The position numbers and the translations under genes are program-made. A stretch of DNA of 64,000 nucleotides from Laedolimicola ammoniilytica (GTDB taxonomy: Bacteria > Bacillota > Clostridia > Lachnospirales > Lachnospiraceae): the NCBI RefSeq assembly GCF_025567165.1, contig NZ_JAOQKC010000005.1, positions 129,818-193,817 of the forward strand, in the 5' to 3' direction. Positions 41,289 through 50,473 of this stretch are shown here, piece by piece (position 1 is the first letter of the stretch; the number at the start of each line of letters is the position of its first letter). The notes under the pieces are model-generated. The model worked only from the letters and a program-made list of their open reading frames with translations. It was not told where the DNA came from and did not search any database.

Positions 41289-43034
41289 TCAGTTTCCTGT
41301 CTCTGCGCGGAAGACTGCGGCCCGCTCCGGCGACATCAGTACCGTGCCGGTTCCCTGATACACCGTCTCGTACTCCCTGTCCGTAAACAGGTGGGACAGA
41401 TCGCAGGCCATGAACTCCTCCGCCCAATGGGCCATATAGACCACGTCCGGGAATTTGTCCGGGTGCAGGTCATAGTAGTCGTAAAGCTGGGTGCTGCCCT
41501 CGTGTACCTGCCAGGTGGAATAATTGCCGCAGCCCGCGTCCGTGTAGAGATAGATCCAGGGGGCCACGCCCACCACCATCAGCTCATCCTTTTCCGTCAG
41601 ATCCAACCTATCGATCTCATCCAGTACCTTCCCGTACCACTCCGCCATCTCCGGCGTCGTGAACACATTTTTCAGAGGGCCGCGCTTCATCTGGGCGGTC
41701 AGCTTCCAGCCCCGCTCGTCGCCCCAGTCGTAGGTCATCCGCAGGAAGAACGTGCCAAAAAACTGGAATCCAATCACCAGAGCCGAACAGACGCACACCG
41801 CCCTCCAGCCGGTTCCCGGCTTTCTGCGGGCCTTCTCCTCCCGGATCCAGTCCGCCACGAACAGAAGACCCACCCAGGAGCACATGCCGTAGGCCACACT
41901 CAGGGTCACAATTCCCGTATTGGTGGCGTACTGAACCAGCAATGTGAACACCATGGCCGGCAGATACCACCAGCAGAAGAGCCGCTTATCCCTTTTTTCC
42001 GTGACCAGATAGGCCTCCAGACACCAGAAAGCCAGCGGCAGCATCTGATAATTCACAGTAATATTTTCAAAAATAAAGGTATAGTAAAACAGGTACGGCA
42101 CCACGCAGAGGGACGCCAGAATCATGTACCGCAGCCCGTGCTCACAGCGCATTCTGTCCAGTCCTGTGGCCAGGTACACTACGCCCAGCCCCACGAACAT
42201 CCAGCGGTAATTTTTGAAGCACAGATGGAAATACCGCCAGGTCTTGTACCAGTAGCCCTGCTGATGCTCGGAATCGCCCACGATATGCGGCACATTGGCC
42301 ACCATCTCCGCCAGGGTTCCCCGCTGAAAGATAAAGGCCAGGAAGAGTGCCAGAATGATACAGGCCCCCAACGTCATCCAGAGAAAGTTCTGAAACTGCA
42401 GTGCTCCCTCCGGCCGGGTTCCCCGCTTTCTGTGCCGCAGGGTCACCACCAGGCAGAGCAGGCCGTAAGCCACATACATCAGGATGGCGAAAGGATTCGC
42501 CAGCACAATCATGGCCATCAGGATGCCGCACAGAATGTATTCCGGCACCGAATGTTCCATCCGGGCCGAGAGAACCGCCAGGAGCACCGGCAGCAGTCCG
42601 AATTCAATGGAATTGTAGGACATGGCGCAAATACTGAAGGGGGCAAAAATTGCGAACAGGAACACGGGTCCGAAGGAGGCGTAACCCCGCCGCTGGAACC
42701 GCAGATAGAAAAACAGGGTCAGTACCGCCGAGTAGGCCAGATAAACAAACCGGCTGGCCATCACGATGCCCTCTGTGGTCCCCATGGCAGTCCGGATCAG
42801 GCAATAGATGGGATGCAGCAGAAAGGTACAGAGCTGCTGGGTGGGATTCCACTCATCAATCAGAATCTTTTCCCCCCGGAATATCCGCTCGGAGCAGCCG
42901 ATAAAATACATCTCGTCGGCTGTATTGAAGCCCCAGAAGCTCCTCGCGATAAAAATGATCTGTAATAAAAGAAACAGGCCGATAAAAATCAGGTGCTGCC
43001 GCCTGCGGTCTGTCTGCATGGTTCTCACGTTCAC
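41289..43034 (-). CDS. polytopic membrane protein, probable GT-C type glycosyltransferase
   Basis: 581 residues starting at a GTG with GGGAG eight bases upstream. About 11-12 membrane helices occupy residues 12-420, followed by an outside or loop-rich C-terminal domain (WGDERGWKLTAQMKRGPLKNVF to MSPERAAVF). The segment after helix 1, FNTADEMYFIGCSERIFRGEKILIDEWNPTQ, carries acidic residues at the position used by GT-C lipid-phosphate-sugar transferases. I infer such an enzyme, acting on a polyprenyl-linked sugar, without identifying substrate or acceptor. No wall-polymer genes are adjacent. Confidence 0.6.
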   Translation of the reverse strand: MNVRTMQTDRRRQHLIFIGLFLLLQIIFIARSFWGFNTADEMYFIGCSERIFRGEKILIDEWNPTQQLCTFLLHPIYCLIRTAMGTTEGIVMASRFVYLAYSAVLTLFFYLRFQRRGYASFGPVFLFAIFAPFSICAMSYNSIEFGLLPVLLAVLSARMEHSVPEYILCGILMAMIVLANPFAILMYVAYGLLCLVVTLRHRKRGTRPEGALQFQNFLWMTLGACIILALFLAFIFQRGTLAEMVANVPHIVGDSEHQQGYWYKTWRYFHLCFKNYRWMFVGLGVVYLATGLDRMRCEHGLRYMILASLCVVPYLFYYTFIFENITVNYQMLPLAFWCLEAYLVTEKRDKRLFCWWYLPAMVFTLLVQYATNTGIVTLSVAYGMCSWVGLLFVADWIREEKARRKPGTGWRAVCVCSALVIGFQFFGTFFLRMTYDWGDERGWKLTAQMKRGPLKNVFTTPEMAEWYGKVLDEIDRLDLTEKDELMVVGVAPWIYLYTDAGCGNYSTWQVHEGSTQLYDYYDLHPDKFPDVVYMAHWAEEFMACDLSHLFTDREYETVYQGTGTVLMSPERAAVFRAETGN

Positions 43035-43069
43035 TTTTCTTTCTCCCAGTTATTTCCAATTAGAATTTT

Positions 43070-43103
43070 AGCGCAGAGACTGGTTTTACACAGTCCCCGC
43101 GCT
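43070..43103 (-). terminator. hairpin after the aldolase gene
   Basis: On the minus strand AGCGCGGGGACTG pairs with CAGTCTCTGCGCT (G-U pairs included). No clear T-run follows, so termination may be weak. Confidence 0.45.
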
Positions 43104-43119
43104 TGGTTCTTCTTATGAA

Positions 43120-43971
43120 TTATACTCTGCCAGTGCAGCCGCACATCTTCATACGTGTCTCCACGATGGCCTTTACGTGCTCCATGGCTACCTTGCCGTA
43201 CTTCTTCGGATCGAAAGCGTCCGGGTTCGCTGCCAGGAATTCCTTTACGCCGTCGGTATAAGCGATACGAAGCTCGGTAGCGAAGTTCACCTTGCAGATA
43301 CCGCGCTTGATGCTCTCTACGACTGCCTCCTCGGAAAGTCCGCTTGCGCCATGCAGTACCAGCGGAATATCTACGACTTTCCGGATCTCAGCCAGGCGAT
43401 CCAGATCCAGCTTCGGCACTCCCTTGTATACACCGTGAGCCGTTCCGATGGCTACGGCCAGGGAAGTCACGCCGGTGCGCTCCACGAATTCCTTTGCCTC
43501 CAGCGGATCGGTATAGCCATTGCCCTCGCCGCCGTCCAGATCGTCCTCTTTGCCGCCGACCTTACCGAGCTCAGCCTCCACCGGTATTCCGGAGGGTCTG
43601 CAGGCGTCTGCTACAGCCTTGGTCACTGCTATATTTTCTTCAAACACATTGTGGGAACCGTCAATCATGATGGAAGTGTAGCCTGTCCGTAATGCGCGCA
43701 TCGCCAGGTCAAAGCTGTCGCCGTGATCCAGGTGCAGACACACCGGAACGCTGGCACGCTCAGCGGCTGCCTTTACATTAGCCAGATACATATCCAGTCC
43801 CGCGTACTTGATGGTGGACGGCGTAGTCTGCAGCATCAGCGGGGCCCGAAGCTCCTCCGCCGCTGAGATAACAGCCATGACCATCTCCATATTCTCCACA
43901 TTGAAAGCGCCTACGGCGTAGCCGCCTTTCTGTGCGTCCAAAAGCATCTTTTCTGATGTAACAAATGACAT
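43120..43971 (-). CDS. class II fructose/tagatose-bisphosphate aldolase family protein
   Basis: 283 residues. Zinc ligands and catalytic residues are visible: VCLHLDHGDSFD (the first His ligands and catalytic Asp), EAELGKVGG, AIGTAHGVYKG and LVLHGASGLSEE. It splits a ketose bisphosphate into dihydroxyacetone phosphate and an aldehyde. It ends the ketose operon after a 3-epimerase, a PfkB kinase and a broken transporter gene, so its substrate here is probably the phosphorylated ketose made by those enzymes. Whether it acts on fructose or tagatose bisphosphate, or a ketose 1-phosphate, cannot be decided from sequence. Confidence 0.9.
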   Translation of the reverse strand: MSFVTSEKMLLDAQKGGYAVGAFNVENMEMVMAVISAAEELRAPLMLQTTPSTIKYAGLDMYLANVKAAAERASVPVCLHLDHGDSFDLAMRALRTGYTSIMIDGSHNVFEENIAVTKAVADACRPSGIPVEAELGKVGGKEDDLDGGEGNGYTDPLEAKEFVERTGVTSLAVAIGTAHGVYKGVPKLDLDRLAEIRKVVDIPLVLHGASGLSEEAVVESIKRGICKVNFATELRIAYTDGVKEFLAANPDAFDPKKYGKVAMEHVKAIVETRMKMCGCTGRV

Positions 43972-44092
43972 GATCGTTCCTCCTCGTCTGATTCAGTGTT
44001 GTCTTTTCTTACCTTACTTATCATACCCCGGATTCCGAAAAAGCGCAACCTCCAAAGGGTTTTCCTGCCCGGAAAAAAATCTCAAGAAAATT

Positions 44093-44572
44093 TCAAAAAG
44101 AAAGCGGGGCTGCCGCTACCTTAACAACTACGTCTACTGCTGTGCTTGCCTGTGTGTTTGCGTCCTAAAGTACGGAACCTGCTACACGGCCATCCTTTAC
44201 TGCCTGAAGAGTATCCGGAATTACGTCGGTACCGATGAGGATCAGGTCTCTTCCCTGAGACTCAGCAGCCTGCAGCTGCGCGTTGTTCATCTCCGGCAGC
44301 GGCGCCAGTTCCTGATGAATCATGGCGATTCCTTCTTTGATGGAATCAGAGATGGATTTCGGATGAATTTCTTTTCCGTTGTGAAGAACCACACCTTCGT
44401 CCGGCATATACTCTCCGGTAATCATTTTCATCAATGTGGATTTTCCGGCTCCGTTCTCGCCTACCAGAGCGTGAACCTCACCCGGCGCTATCTGAAAACT
44501 TACATCTTTAACAGCATAGACGCCCGGGAACCGTTTGTGCAGTCCACGTACCTCCAAGCGATAATCTCCCAT
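44093..44572 (-). pseudogene. RbsA-RbsB chimera, remnant of a sugar ABC transporter
   Basis: From MGDYRLEVRGLHKRF the first 90 or so residues are an RbsA/MglA-type ATPase with Walker A VGENGAGKST and Q-loop IHQELAPLPEM. The text then changes to the C-terminal part of a periplasmic ribose-type binding protein (NNAQLQAAESQGRDLILIGTDVIPDTLQAVKDGRVAGSVL). A TAG stop follows at 44165-44167, but the same frame continues DANTQASTAVDVVVKVAAAPLSF to 44093, which is normal binding-protein sequence after a Gln. So a deletion fused rbsA to rbsB, removing the permease, and a CAG-to-TAG change then ended the frame. GAGGTG precedes the ATG. It is not functional as a transporter. Confidence 0.8.
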
Positions 44573-44583
44573 ATTCTTCACCT

Positions 44584-45528
44584 CTATCTGTTGTTTTCTA
44601 TCATTTCACGAACCGTCTCAGGAGAAATCTTTCCTTCCATCGGTCCGAAAGCTGCTGCGTTCAGAGCACCTGCGGCTGCTCCCATCTGAGCCGCTTCCTT
44701 CAGGCTTCTGCCCTGTGCCAGCCCGCAGATAAACGCTGCGTCGAAGCTGTCGCCCGCGCCGGTGGCATCCTCCTGCTCTACCTTGTATACACCCATGGTT
44801 TCCACCAGACCCTCGCGGCTGTAAATCTGGGATCCCTTGGAACCATTCTTCAGAACCAGAAGTTCCAGCTTCTCATTTTCAAAGGCTGCCTTTACTGCAT
44901 CCTCGATGTTATCTTTGCCGGTAAACTGCTTCAGCTCAGACACGCCCGGCATGAAGATACTGGAATTGCGGAACACTTCCTGTACCAGGTCCATGGCGGT
45001 CGGGTCGTGAAGCATCTCCATACGGATATTCGGGTCGAAGCTAATCTTCGTACCCTGCTCCGCGAACATGTTCATGGCCTTGACAATCTCTTTTCCGAAT
45101 GCCAGAGAAGACATCAAAGAGCATCCCATAATATGGAAATATTTCGTATCCTCCAGACCCTTCAGGTCTGCCGGAGCCTTCGGCTCTACCGCCGGGGTTC
45201 CGTCCACATGGAAGATGAATTTCCGCTCGCCGTCAGAATAGTAGGTAACAAATGCCACTCCTGCGGAACCCTTGTCGCTCTCCAGCACTCTGCTCACGTC
45301 TACGCCGTCCTTTTTCAGGCGATCCAGGATGTTCTTTCCGAAATCATCCCTGCCGACTCCGGCGATGATGCCTGCAGAGCAGCCAAGTCTCGCTGCTGTG
45401 CTGATGAAGATTCCCGGTGCTCCGCTGGGGAAGGGGCCCCGGAAGTATCCGGTCTCATATAATTCTACGTTTTCTGTGGGTCTCATGATCTCGCAGAGTA
45501 ATTCACCCATCGTTACGATTTCAGCCAT
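44584..45528 (-). CDS. PfkB-family sugar kinase
   Basis: 314 residues, starting at MAEIVTMGELL behind CAGGAGG. The PfkB fold is shown by GYFRGPFPSGAPG near the N-terminus and signature 2, DATGAGDSFDAAFICGLAQG, with the catalytic Asp near residue 254. Family members phosphorylate fructose, tagatose, ribose, 2-keto-3-deoxygluconate and others. Between an allulose/tagatose 3-epimerase and a class II aldolase, a ketose (fructose or tagatose) is the most reasonable substrate. It is followed closely by the transporter remnant. Confidence 0.88.
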   Translation of the reverse strand: MAEIVTMGELLCEIMRPTENVELYETGYFRGPFPSGAPGIFISTAARLGCSAGIIAGVGRDDFGKNILDRLKKDGVDVSRVLESDKGSAGVAFVTYYSDGERKFIFHVDGTPAVEPKAPADLKGLEDTKYFHIMGCSLMSSLAFGKEIVKAMNMFAEQGTKISFDPNIRMEMLHDPTAMDLVQEVFRNSSIFMPGVSELKQFTGKDNIEDAVKAAFENEKLELLVLKNGSKGSQIYSREGLVETMGVYKVEQEDATGAGDSFDAAFICGLAQGRSLKEAAQMGAAAGALNAAAFGPMEGKISPETVREMIENNR

Positions 45529-45544
45529 TGTTTTTACCTCCTGC

Positions 45545-46423
45545 TTATGCCTCAAACTTCTCTTTCAGGAATTTCAGAGATGTCTTCAGATATTCGTCCA
45601 ACTGCTCCTGTGTTGCTCCATTGCTCAGGTCTCTCCATACTCTGCAGCTATATCCTACGTCTCCGCCCCGGAACAGGAACGGCTCCATTACCACGCCCTT
45701 ATCATAGTGGATGTCTCGAAGGGCCTGTCCGATACCTGCCCAGTCAAGGCTGTTATTCATACCAGGAAGCTTCCGGTTATTCTCGCCCACATGGACGTGA
45801 CCCAGCATATCGCCCGCGTTGCGGATAGCGCCGCACATGTCGTCCTCTTCGATATTCATATGGTAGGTATCCAGCAGGATATTGACATTTTTCTTCCCTA
45901 TCTGATTGCAGTACTCGATGGCCTCTGCACAGTCTGTCAGGATATAAGTCTCGTTACGGTTCAGAACCTCCAGCGCGCAGTCGATACCGTAAGCCTCTGC
46001 CCGGTTACCCAGTTCCCGAAGAAGCGGAATGCTGTGCTCCCAGGCTGCCTCTTTATCGGTATAAGCGAAATCGCTGGGCCAGAAAGAATAAATAGCGCCT
46101 GCCAGAACCGGGGAATGAATGGCCGCCATGTTCCTGACGATCTGTGTGAAGTACTCGAGACCGTTCTTTCTCACTGCTTCATCCGGGGAAGACAGGTCAT
46201 ACTCTTTTGCAGGGCCGCTGTTGGTGGAAAGTGTCAAACCATACTCTCTTGCCACTGCGTCTAACTCTGCCAGTTCTTTCTCGCTCATATGGTAAATATG
46301 ATCTGCTGTCACCTCAAACATGTCGAAGCCGAAGTCTGCCAGCTTCTTTGCTACTCTTTTGTATTTTTCAATATCACACGCTCCTGTGTTTCCCCAGTAC
46401 GCATGTCCCACTCCGAACTTCAT
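45545..46423 (-). CDS. D-allulose/D-tagatose 3-epimerase family protein
   Basis: 292 residues, the size of characterised D-psicose 3-epimerases. The metal and catalytic residues align: Glu in ALEVLNRNE (about 150), Asp in ILLDTYHMNIEED (about 183), His in LGHVHVGENNRK (about 209) and Glu in VVMEPF (about 244). It would interconvert ketoses at carbon 3, for example allulose with fructose or tagatose with sorbose, using a divalent metal. It is the first gene of the operon and has a strong promoter with operator-like sites just downstream. Confidence 0.88.
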   Translation of the reverse strand: MKFGVGHAYWGNTGACDIEKYKRVAKKLADFGFDMFEVTADHIYHMSEKELAELDAVAREYGLTLSTNSGPAKEYDLSSPDEAVRKNGLEYFTQIVRNMAAIHSPVLAGAIYSFWPSDFAYTDKEAAWEHSIPLLRELGNRAEAYGIDCALEVLNRNETYILTDCAEAIEYCNQIGKKNVNILLDTYHMNIEEDDMCGAIRNAGDMLGHVHVGENNRKLPGMNNSLDWAGIGQALRDIHYDKGVVMEPFLFRGGDVGYSCRVWRDLSNGATQEQLDEYLKTSLKFLKEKFEA

Positions 46424-46470
46424 ATCGAAATCTCCTCTCTTTCTTTCCGTTGGCTTACATTTATTTCTTT

Positions 46471-46735
46471 TTGTGCTCGTGCTCTACTTGTTTTTAAAAA
46501 AAGATTCGAATTTTGCTCGTAATCAACTGCCATTTCCGAATTCTTTATGTTTTCTTTTTTGTGCTCGTGCTCATTTATTGAATTCATTATAACATCGGTT
46601 TTTCATCATATCAATAGACAGTTTTCACAGGATATCGCTTATATTTTTAGTTATTTTTCACAATTTCCGTGCTGTTTCAAGGCTTTCGAAGATTTCGGGA
46701 AAATATTTCATTTTTAGAACTAGACACGAGCACAA
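46471..46735. promoter_or_regulatory. repeated candidate operator sites TTGTGCTCGTG
   Basis: TTGTGCTCGTGCTC occurs at 46471-46484 and 46559-46572, a degenerate TTTTGCTCGTAATC at 46511-46524, and the reverse TTGTGCTCGTGTC at 46723-46735. The second copy lies just downstream of the epimerase -10 box, and the last lies ahead of the divergent LacI gene. They are the likely binding sites of that regulator. Confidence 0.7.
46586..46614 (-). promoter_or_regulatory. promoter of the ketose operon
   Basis: On the minus strand TTGATA (46609-46614), 17 bases and TATAAT (46586-46591), close to consensus. Confidence 0.8.
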
Positions 46736-46802
46736 TTTTCTGATATGCTGTAATCAACGTATATAAAAAGTATAAAGTATGCTATGCAGGGGGCAATAAA
46801 CA

Positions 46803-47840
46803 GTGAGTGTTACCATAAAACAGATTGCTGAGCTGGCGAATGTGTCCCGTGGCACCGTAGACAAGGTCTTAAATGATCGTCCGGGCGTGAAGGCTGAGAC
46901 CAAGGCGAAGATTCTTCAGATTGCCAAAGAGCTGAATTATCAACCCAACTTTCTCGGCAAGGCACTGGTGCAGAGTAAGGAACCTACGAAGCTGGGTATC
47001 GTTCTGACACCAGACTATAATCCGTTCATTCAGGCTATTTTAAAAGGAATCCGGCAGGCTACCGACGAGTTCTCACCTTTCGGACTGAAGATCGATGTTA
47101 AGATGCTGACGACACTGGAGGCAGCCGAGCTTATCAGTATTTTAAATGAGATGAGTATTAACGGTTACAGCGGCATCGCCGTATTTCCGATTGATGATAC
47201 ACAGGTAAAGAATAAGATTAATCAACTGGTGGACGAGGGAATCGTGGTCATGACCTTCAATTCCCGGATCGACGGCATCCACGACCTCTGTTTTCTGGGT
47301 CAGGATCACGTCCAGGGAGGCGTGGCTGCAGGCGGCCTGATGGGGCATCTGCTGCCGGATGGCGGCGAAGTCGGCGTCATCATCAGCTCCACCAGCTTGT
47401 CCTGCCACCAGTGCAGACTGAAGGGCTTCCAGGAAAAGCTGGCGTCCCGTTATCCTGATCTCCACATCGTAGATATCAAGGAAAATCAGGACCGTAAGGA
47501 CGAGGCATTCAAATACACGCTGGAATACTGCAACCGTTACCCGAACCTGAAGGGCATCTACATCACCGGAGGCGGCATCGGCGGCGTGGGAACGGCTCTG
47601 GATATCGCAGGCAAGGCCGGCAAGATCAAGGTCATCTGCCATGATCTGGTTCCAGATACCCTGACATTACTCCAGAACGGCACCGTGGACTTCGCCATCG
47701 GCCAGAGCGCCACCAATCAGGGCTATCAGATCGTCAAGATCCTCTTTGATTATATTATCAAGAAGCAGAAGCCCTCATCCTATTACATTAAAGTGCCTAT
47801 CACCATCGCGACAGAAGATACCATCGACTGTTTCGAATAA
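46803..47840 (+). CDS. LacI-family regulator of the ketose operon
   Basis: 345 residues from a GTG start with AGGGGG upstream. The helix-turn-helix IKQIAELANVSRGTVDKVLNDRPGVKAET (residues 5-33) is followed by a ribose-binding-protein-like domain (about 62-345), with LGIVLTPDYNPFIQAIL and YITGGGIGGVGTALD. It is divergent from the epimerase-kinase-aldolase operon and shares a gap holding four TTGTGCTCGTG-like sites. Repression relieved by the ketose or its phosphate is the natural reading. The gene looks intact although the transporter has decayed. Confidence 0.9.
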   Translation: MSVTIKQIAELANVSRGTVDKVLNDRPGVKAETKAKILQIAKELNYQPNFLGKALVQSKEPTKLGIVLTPDYNPFIQAILKGIRQATDEFSPFGLKIDVKMLTTLEAAELISILNEMSINGYSGIAVFPIDDTQVKNKINQLVDEGIVVMTFNSRIDGIHDLCFLGQDHVQGGVAAGGLMGHLLPDGGEVGVIISSTSLSCHQCRLKGFQEKLASRYPDLHIVDIKENQDRKDEAFKYTLEYCNRYPNLKGIYITGGGIGGVGTALDIAGKAGKIKVICHDLVPDTLTLLQNGTVDFAIGQSATNQGYQIVKILFDYIIKKQKPSSYYIKVPITIATEDTIDCFE

Positions 47841-47864
47841 TCAATTGTCCAACCTTGTTATGTC

Positions 47865-47893
47865 CGAAAAGAGCTGCCAGTGGCGGCTCTTTT
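47865..47893 (+). terminator. terminator of the LacI gene
   Basis: AAAGAGC pairs with GCTCTTT, with inner GCCA/TGGC, followed by TTTTT. Confidence 0.75.
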
Positions 47894-47912
47894 TGGCTCT
47901 CCACAACAAGAA

Positions 47913-48068
47913 AGAATCCTGCGAAGTAGGATTCTCCGCCTGCGGCGGGTCGCTTTAGCGACATGATTCCATTCCGCCGCAGTGCGATCCCCCGGAGGGG
48001 CTTTTTGCTCTATAGGAATCATAGCTTTCACACTTTAATGTAACACGGTATTTCCTATAGAGCAAAAA
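47913..48068. repeat. dispersed structured element, family C copy 2
   Basis: Same order of stems as 17828-17983 and nearly the same length: AGAATCCT/AGGATTCT, GCGGCGG/CCGCCGC enclosing GTCGC/GCGAC, CCCC/GGGG with T5, and CTCTATA/TATAGAG. The 5' stems differ wholly in sequence from copy 1 but still pair. The 3' part, from AGTGCGATCCCCC, is almost identical. Confidence 0.78.
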
Positions 48069-48074
48069 AGCGCA

Positions 48075-48110
48075 GGAAAACGCCGGAGACTTCCGTCCCC
48101 GGCGTTTTCC
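48075..48110. terminator. 12-bp GC-rich hairpin
   Basis: GGAAAACGCCGG (48075-48086) pairs perfectly with CCGGCGTTTTCC (48099-48110). It is terminator-like but without a T-run outside the arm. From 48111 to 48419 I see no credible gene, repeat or RNA. Confidence 0.5.
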
Positions 48111-48419
48111 CGTGATCTCTCACATTCCCCTCTTATAAGAGCCCCTCTCCTCCACCGTTCTGGCAGCTTTGAGAAACTCTTATCCTATAAAAAATGCTGC
48201 AACAGGCGTCAAATTGAGCGCACGAATCACAGCATCCAAACATATCAGAATTCTTTTCGGATTTCTAATAGCAACCGGCTGTCATAGTTTTACCCTTAGA
48301 CCCATCTGGCTTTGCGTCCCTGCTTTTCAACAGGTTTGCCCTATATTCTCTTTTGCAGCATGGCTTATTTTAACAGACTTTTTCCTATATTGCAAGAGCA
48401 ACTTTTACATACCAGTTCA

Positions 48420-48450
48420 AAAGAGGCATGACGCTTCGCGCCATGCCTCC
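48420..48450 (-). terminator. terminator of fucI
   Basis: GAGGCATG pairs with CATGCCTC, with inner ACGC/GCG pairing. Read leftward it is followed by TTTTG. Confidence 0.75.
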
Positions 48451-48472
48451 TGAAATAATCTTTTTAATGAAA

Positions 48473-50275
48473 TTAACGGATAGTCTTGTACAGCGGGCCG
48501 TATGCCTTGCATGCGCGGAAGTCCTGTCCCTCTTTGTCCATACCGAATGCGTTCCATGCTGCCGGACGGAAGATCTCCTCCTCCGGAACGTTGTGCATGC
48601 ATACCGGGATTCTTAAGATGGAGCAAAGGGTAATCAGGTCTGCTCCGATATGGCCGTAGCTGATAGCGCCATGGTTTGCGCCCCAGTTGTTCATCATATC
48701 GTAAGCAGTCTTGAATGCGCCCTCGCCTGTGCAGCGCGGCGCGAACCATGTGCAGGGCCATGTATAGTCTGTTCTCTTCCACAGAGTATCGGATACATCA
48801 TCCGGCAGGTTGATGGTCCAGCCCTCTGCAATCTGCAGAACCGGTCCAAGTCCCTTTACCAGGTTCAGACGAATCATGGTAGCCGGCATCTCAGCTCTGG
48901 TCAGGAAACGGGAGGAGAATCCGCCGCCACGGAAGTAGCCGTTGTCAGCTGCGTTCCAGGTGGTTGCTTCCATAATCTTCTTCTGATCCTCTTCGGTTAC
49001 GTCCCACCACTGCTTCATGGTGCCGTTGCCATTCTCATCCTTTACTTCGCCGCAGGCATCCAGACAGCATGCGCCAGAGTTAATCAGATGGATAAAGCCG
49101 TCAGACTCTTTTGCCTTACCTTCCAGATCATAACCGGTAACTCTCTTTACTGCGTCGCCGCTCCAGTAGGTACGAACGTCCGCGAACATCTGAGCGCGGC
49201 CAGTCAGAAGCTTCATGAACAGCATGCCCAGACCGTTCAGTACGTCATTCTCGGTAGCCAGTACATACGGCTCTCTTGCGCCTTCCCAGTCGAAGGAGGT
49301 GTTCAGCATCGCCTCTGCGAAGTCTCCGTTCGGGTAGAAGTCTGTCCACTGTCTCTGTCCTTGGAAGCCTGCTGCCAGAGCGTTGTGTCCGATAGCTTCC
49401 TCAGAGAACTTCGGATCCAGCTTGTCGCAGCCGTTCATCAGCTCTTTGATGATAACAGCCATCTTTACGACGAACTCGAACTGCTCTTCCTTCTGCTCCT
49501 CTGTCATCTGAAGCTCAGGCGGGTTCTTGTCGAAGCCGATAGTACAGGTCTCCTTCGCCCACTTCAGAGCCTTCTCGAACTCTTCGTGATCGTAGATACC
49601 CTCGGTCATACGACGGATAATTTCTACCTCATCTACAGACTCCACACGCATTCCCAGGTATTCCTCGATGAATTCCGGGCTGATGATGGATCCGCCGATA
49701 CCCATGGTAACGGAACCAATCTGCAGGTAGGATTTTCCTCTCATGCTTGCTGCTGCTACTGCGGCGCGGCCGAAGCGGAGCAGTTTTGCCTTTACGTCCT
49801 CCGGGATGGTCTCGTCGTCAGCATCCTGTACGTCATGTCCGTAGATACCGAATGCCGGAAGTCCCTTCTGTGCGTGGGTAGCCAGTACGGAAGCCAGGTA
49901 TACAGCGCCCGGTCTCTCAGTAGCGTTCAGTCCCCATACGCCCTTGATGGTCAGCGGGTCGGTGTCCATGGTCTCGGAACCATAGCACCAGCAGGGAGTT
50001 ACGGTCAGGGTAATGTCTACGCCTGCCTTGCGAAACTTGTCTGCACAAGCCGCTGCCTCACCTACACGTCCGATGGTGGTGTCTGCGATCACAACCTTCA
50101 CCGGCTCGCCGTTGGAGTAACGGATATTCTCTTCAAACAGCTTTGCCGCTGCCTTTGCCATGCCCATGGTCTGCTCTTCCAGGGAACCTCTTACGTCAAG
50201 AGTTCCTCTTCTTCCGTCGATGGTGGGACGGATACCGATTACCGGATAATCGCCAATTAATCTAGATTTTGCCAC
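48473..50275 (-). CDS. fucI: L-fucose isomerase
   Basis: 600 residues, full length, starting at a GTG behind GGAGGG. It converts L-fucose to L-fuculose with manganese and also acts on D-arabinose in characterised homologues. The N-terminus IGIRPTIDGRRGTLDVRGSLEEQTMGMA and the metal-site segments GSVTMGIGGSIISPEFIEEYLGMRVESVDEVEIIRRM and TYWSGDAVKRVTG are typical. Fuculokinase and fuculose-phosphate aldolase genes are not adjacent; the pathway must be completed elsewhere. The divergent AraC gene is the likely regulator. Confidence 0.95.
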   Translation of the reverse strand: MAKSRLIGDYPVIGIRPTIDGRRGTLDVRGSLEEQTMGMAKAAAKLFEENIRYSNGEPVKVVIADTTIGRVGEAAACADKFRKAGVDITLTVTPCWCYGSETMDTDPLTIKGVWGLNATERPGAVYLASVLATHAQKGLPAFGIYGHDVQDADDETIPEDVKAKLLRFGRAAVAAASMRGKSYLQIGSVTMGIGGSIISPEFIEEYLGMRVESVDEVEIIRRMTEGIYDHEEFEKALKWAKETCTIGFDKNPPELQMTEEQKEEQFEFVVKMAVIIKELMNGCDKLDPKFSEEAIGHNALAAGFQGQRQWTDFYPNGDFAEAMLNTSFDWEGAREPYVLATENDVLNGLGMLFMKLLTGRAQMFADVRTYWSGDAVKRVTGYDLEGKAKESDGFIHLINSGACCLDACGEVKDENGNGTMKQWWDVTEEDQKKIMEATTWNAADNGYFRGGGFSSRFLTRAEMPATMIRLNLVKGLGPVLQIAEGWTINLPDDVSDTLWKRTDYTWPCTWFAPRCTGEGAFKTAYDMMNNWGANHGAISYGHIGADLITLCSILRIPVCMHNVPEEEIFRPAAWNAFGMDKEGQDFRACKAYGPLYKTIR

Positions 50276-50473
50276 TTTTAAAACCCTCCATTTTTCAAAA
50301 ATAGATTTTCACGTTTCTGATGATCACATTATATAACAGTTTATAAAAAAATGCACGTAAATTTCTGTTATGATATGGACATTTTTTGTGCTAGTTGTTA
50401 TATTTCTTCTATATAAAAGGAACATCTTTTATCAATTTCGACCGAGTTTTTACGTGGCAGGAGATTTTTTATT

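Noticed and set aside
48169..48453. 94-codon rightward ORF between the LacI gene and fucI
   Set aside because: No ribosome site, no recognisable family, and it runs into the fucI terminator.
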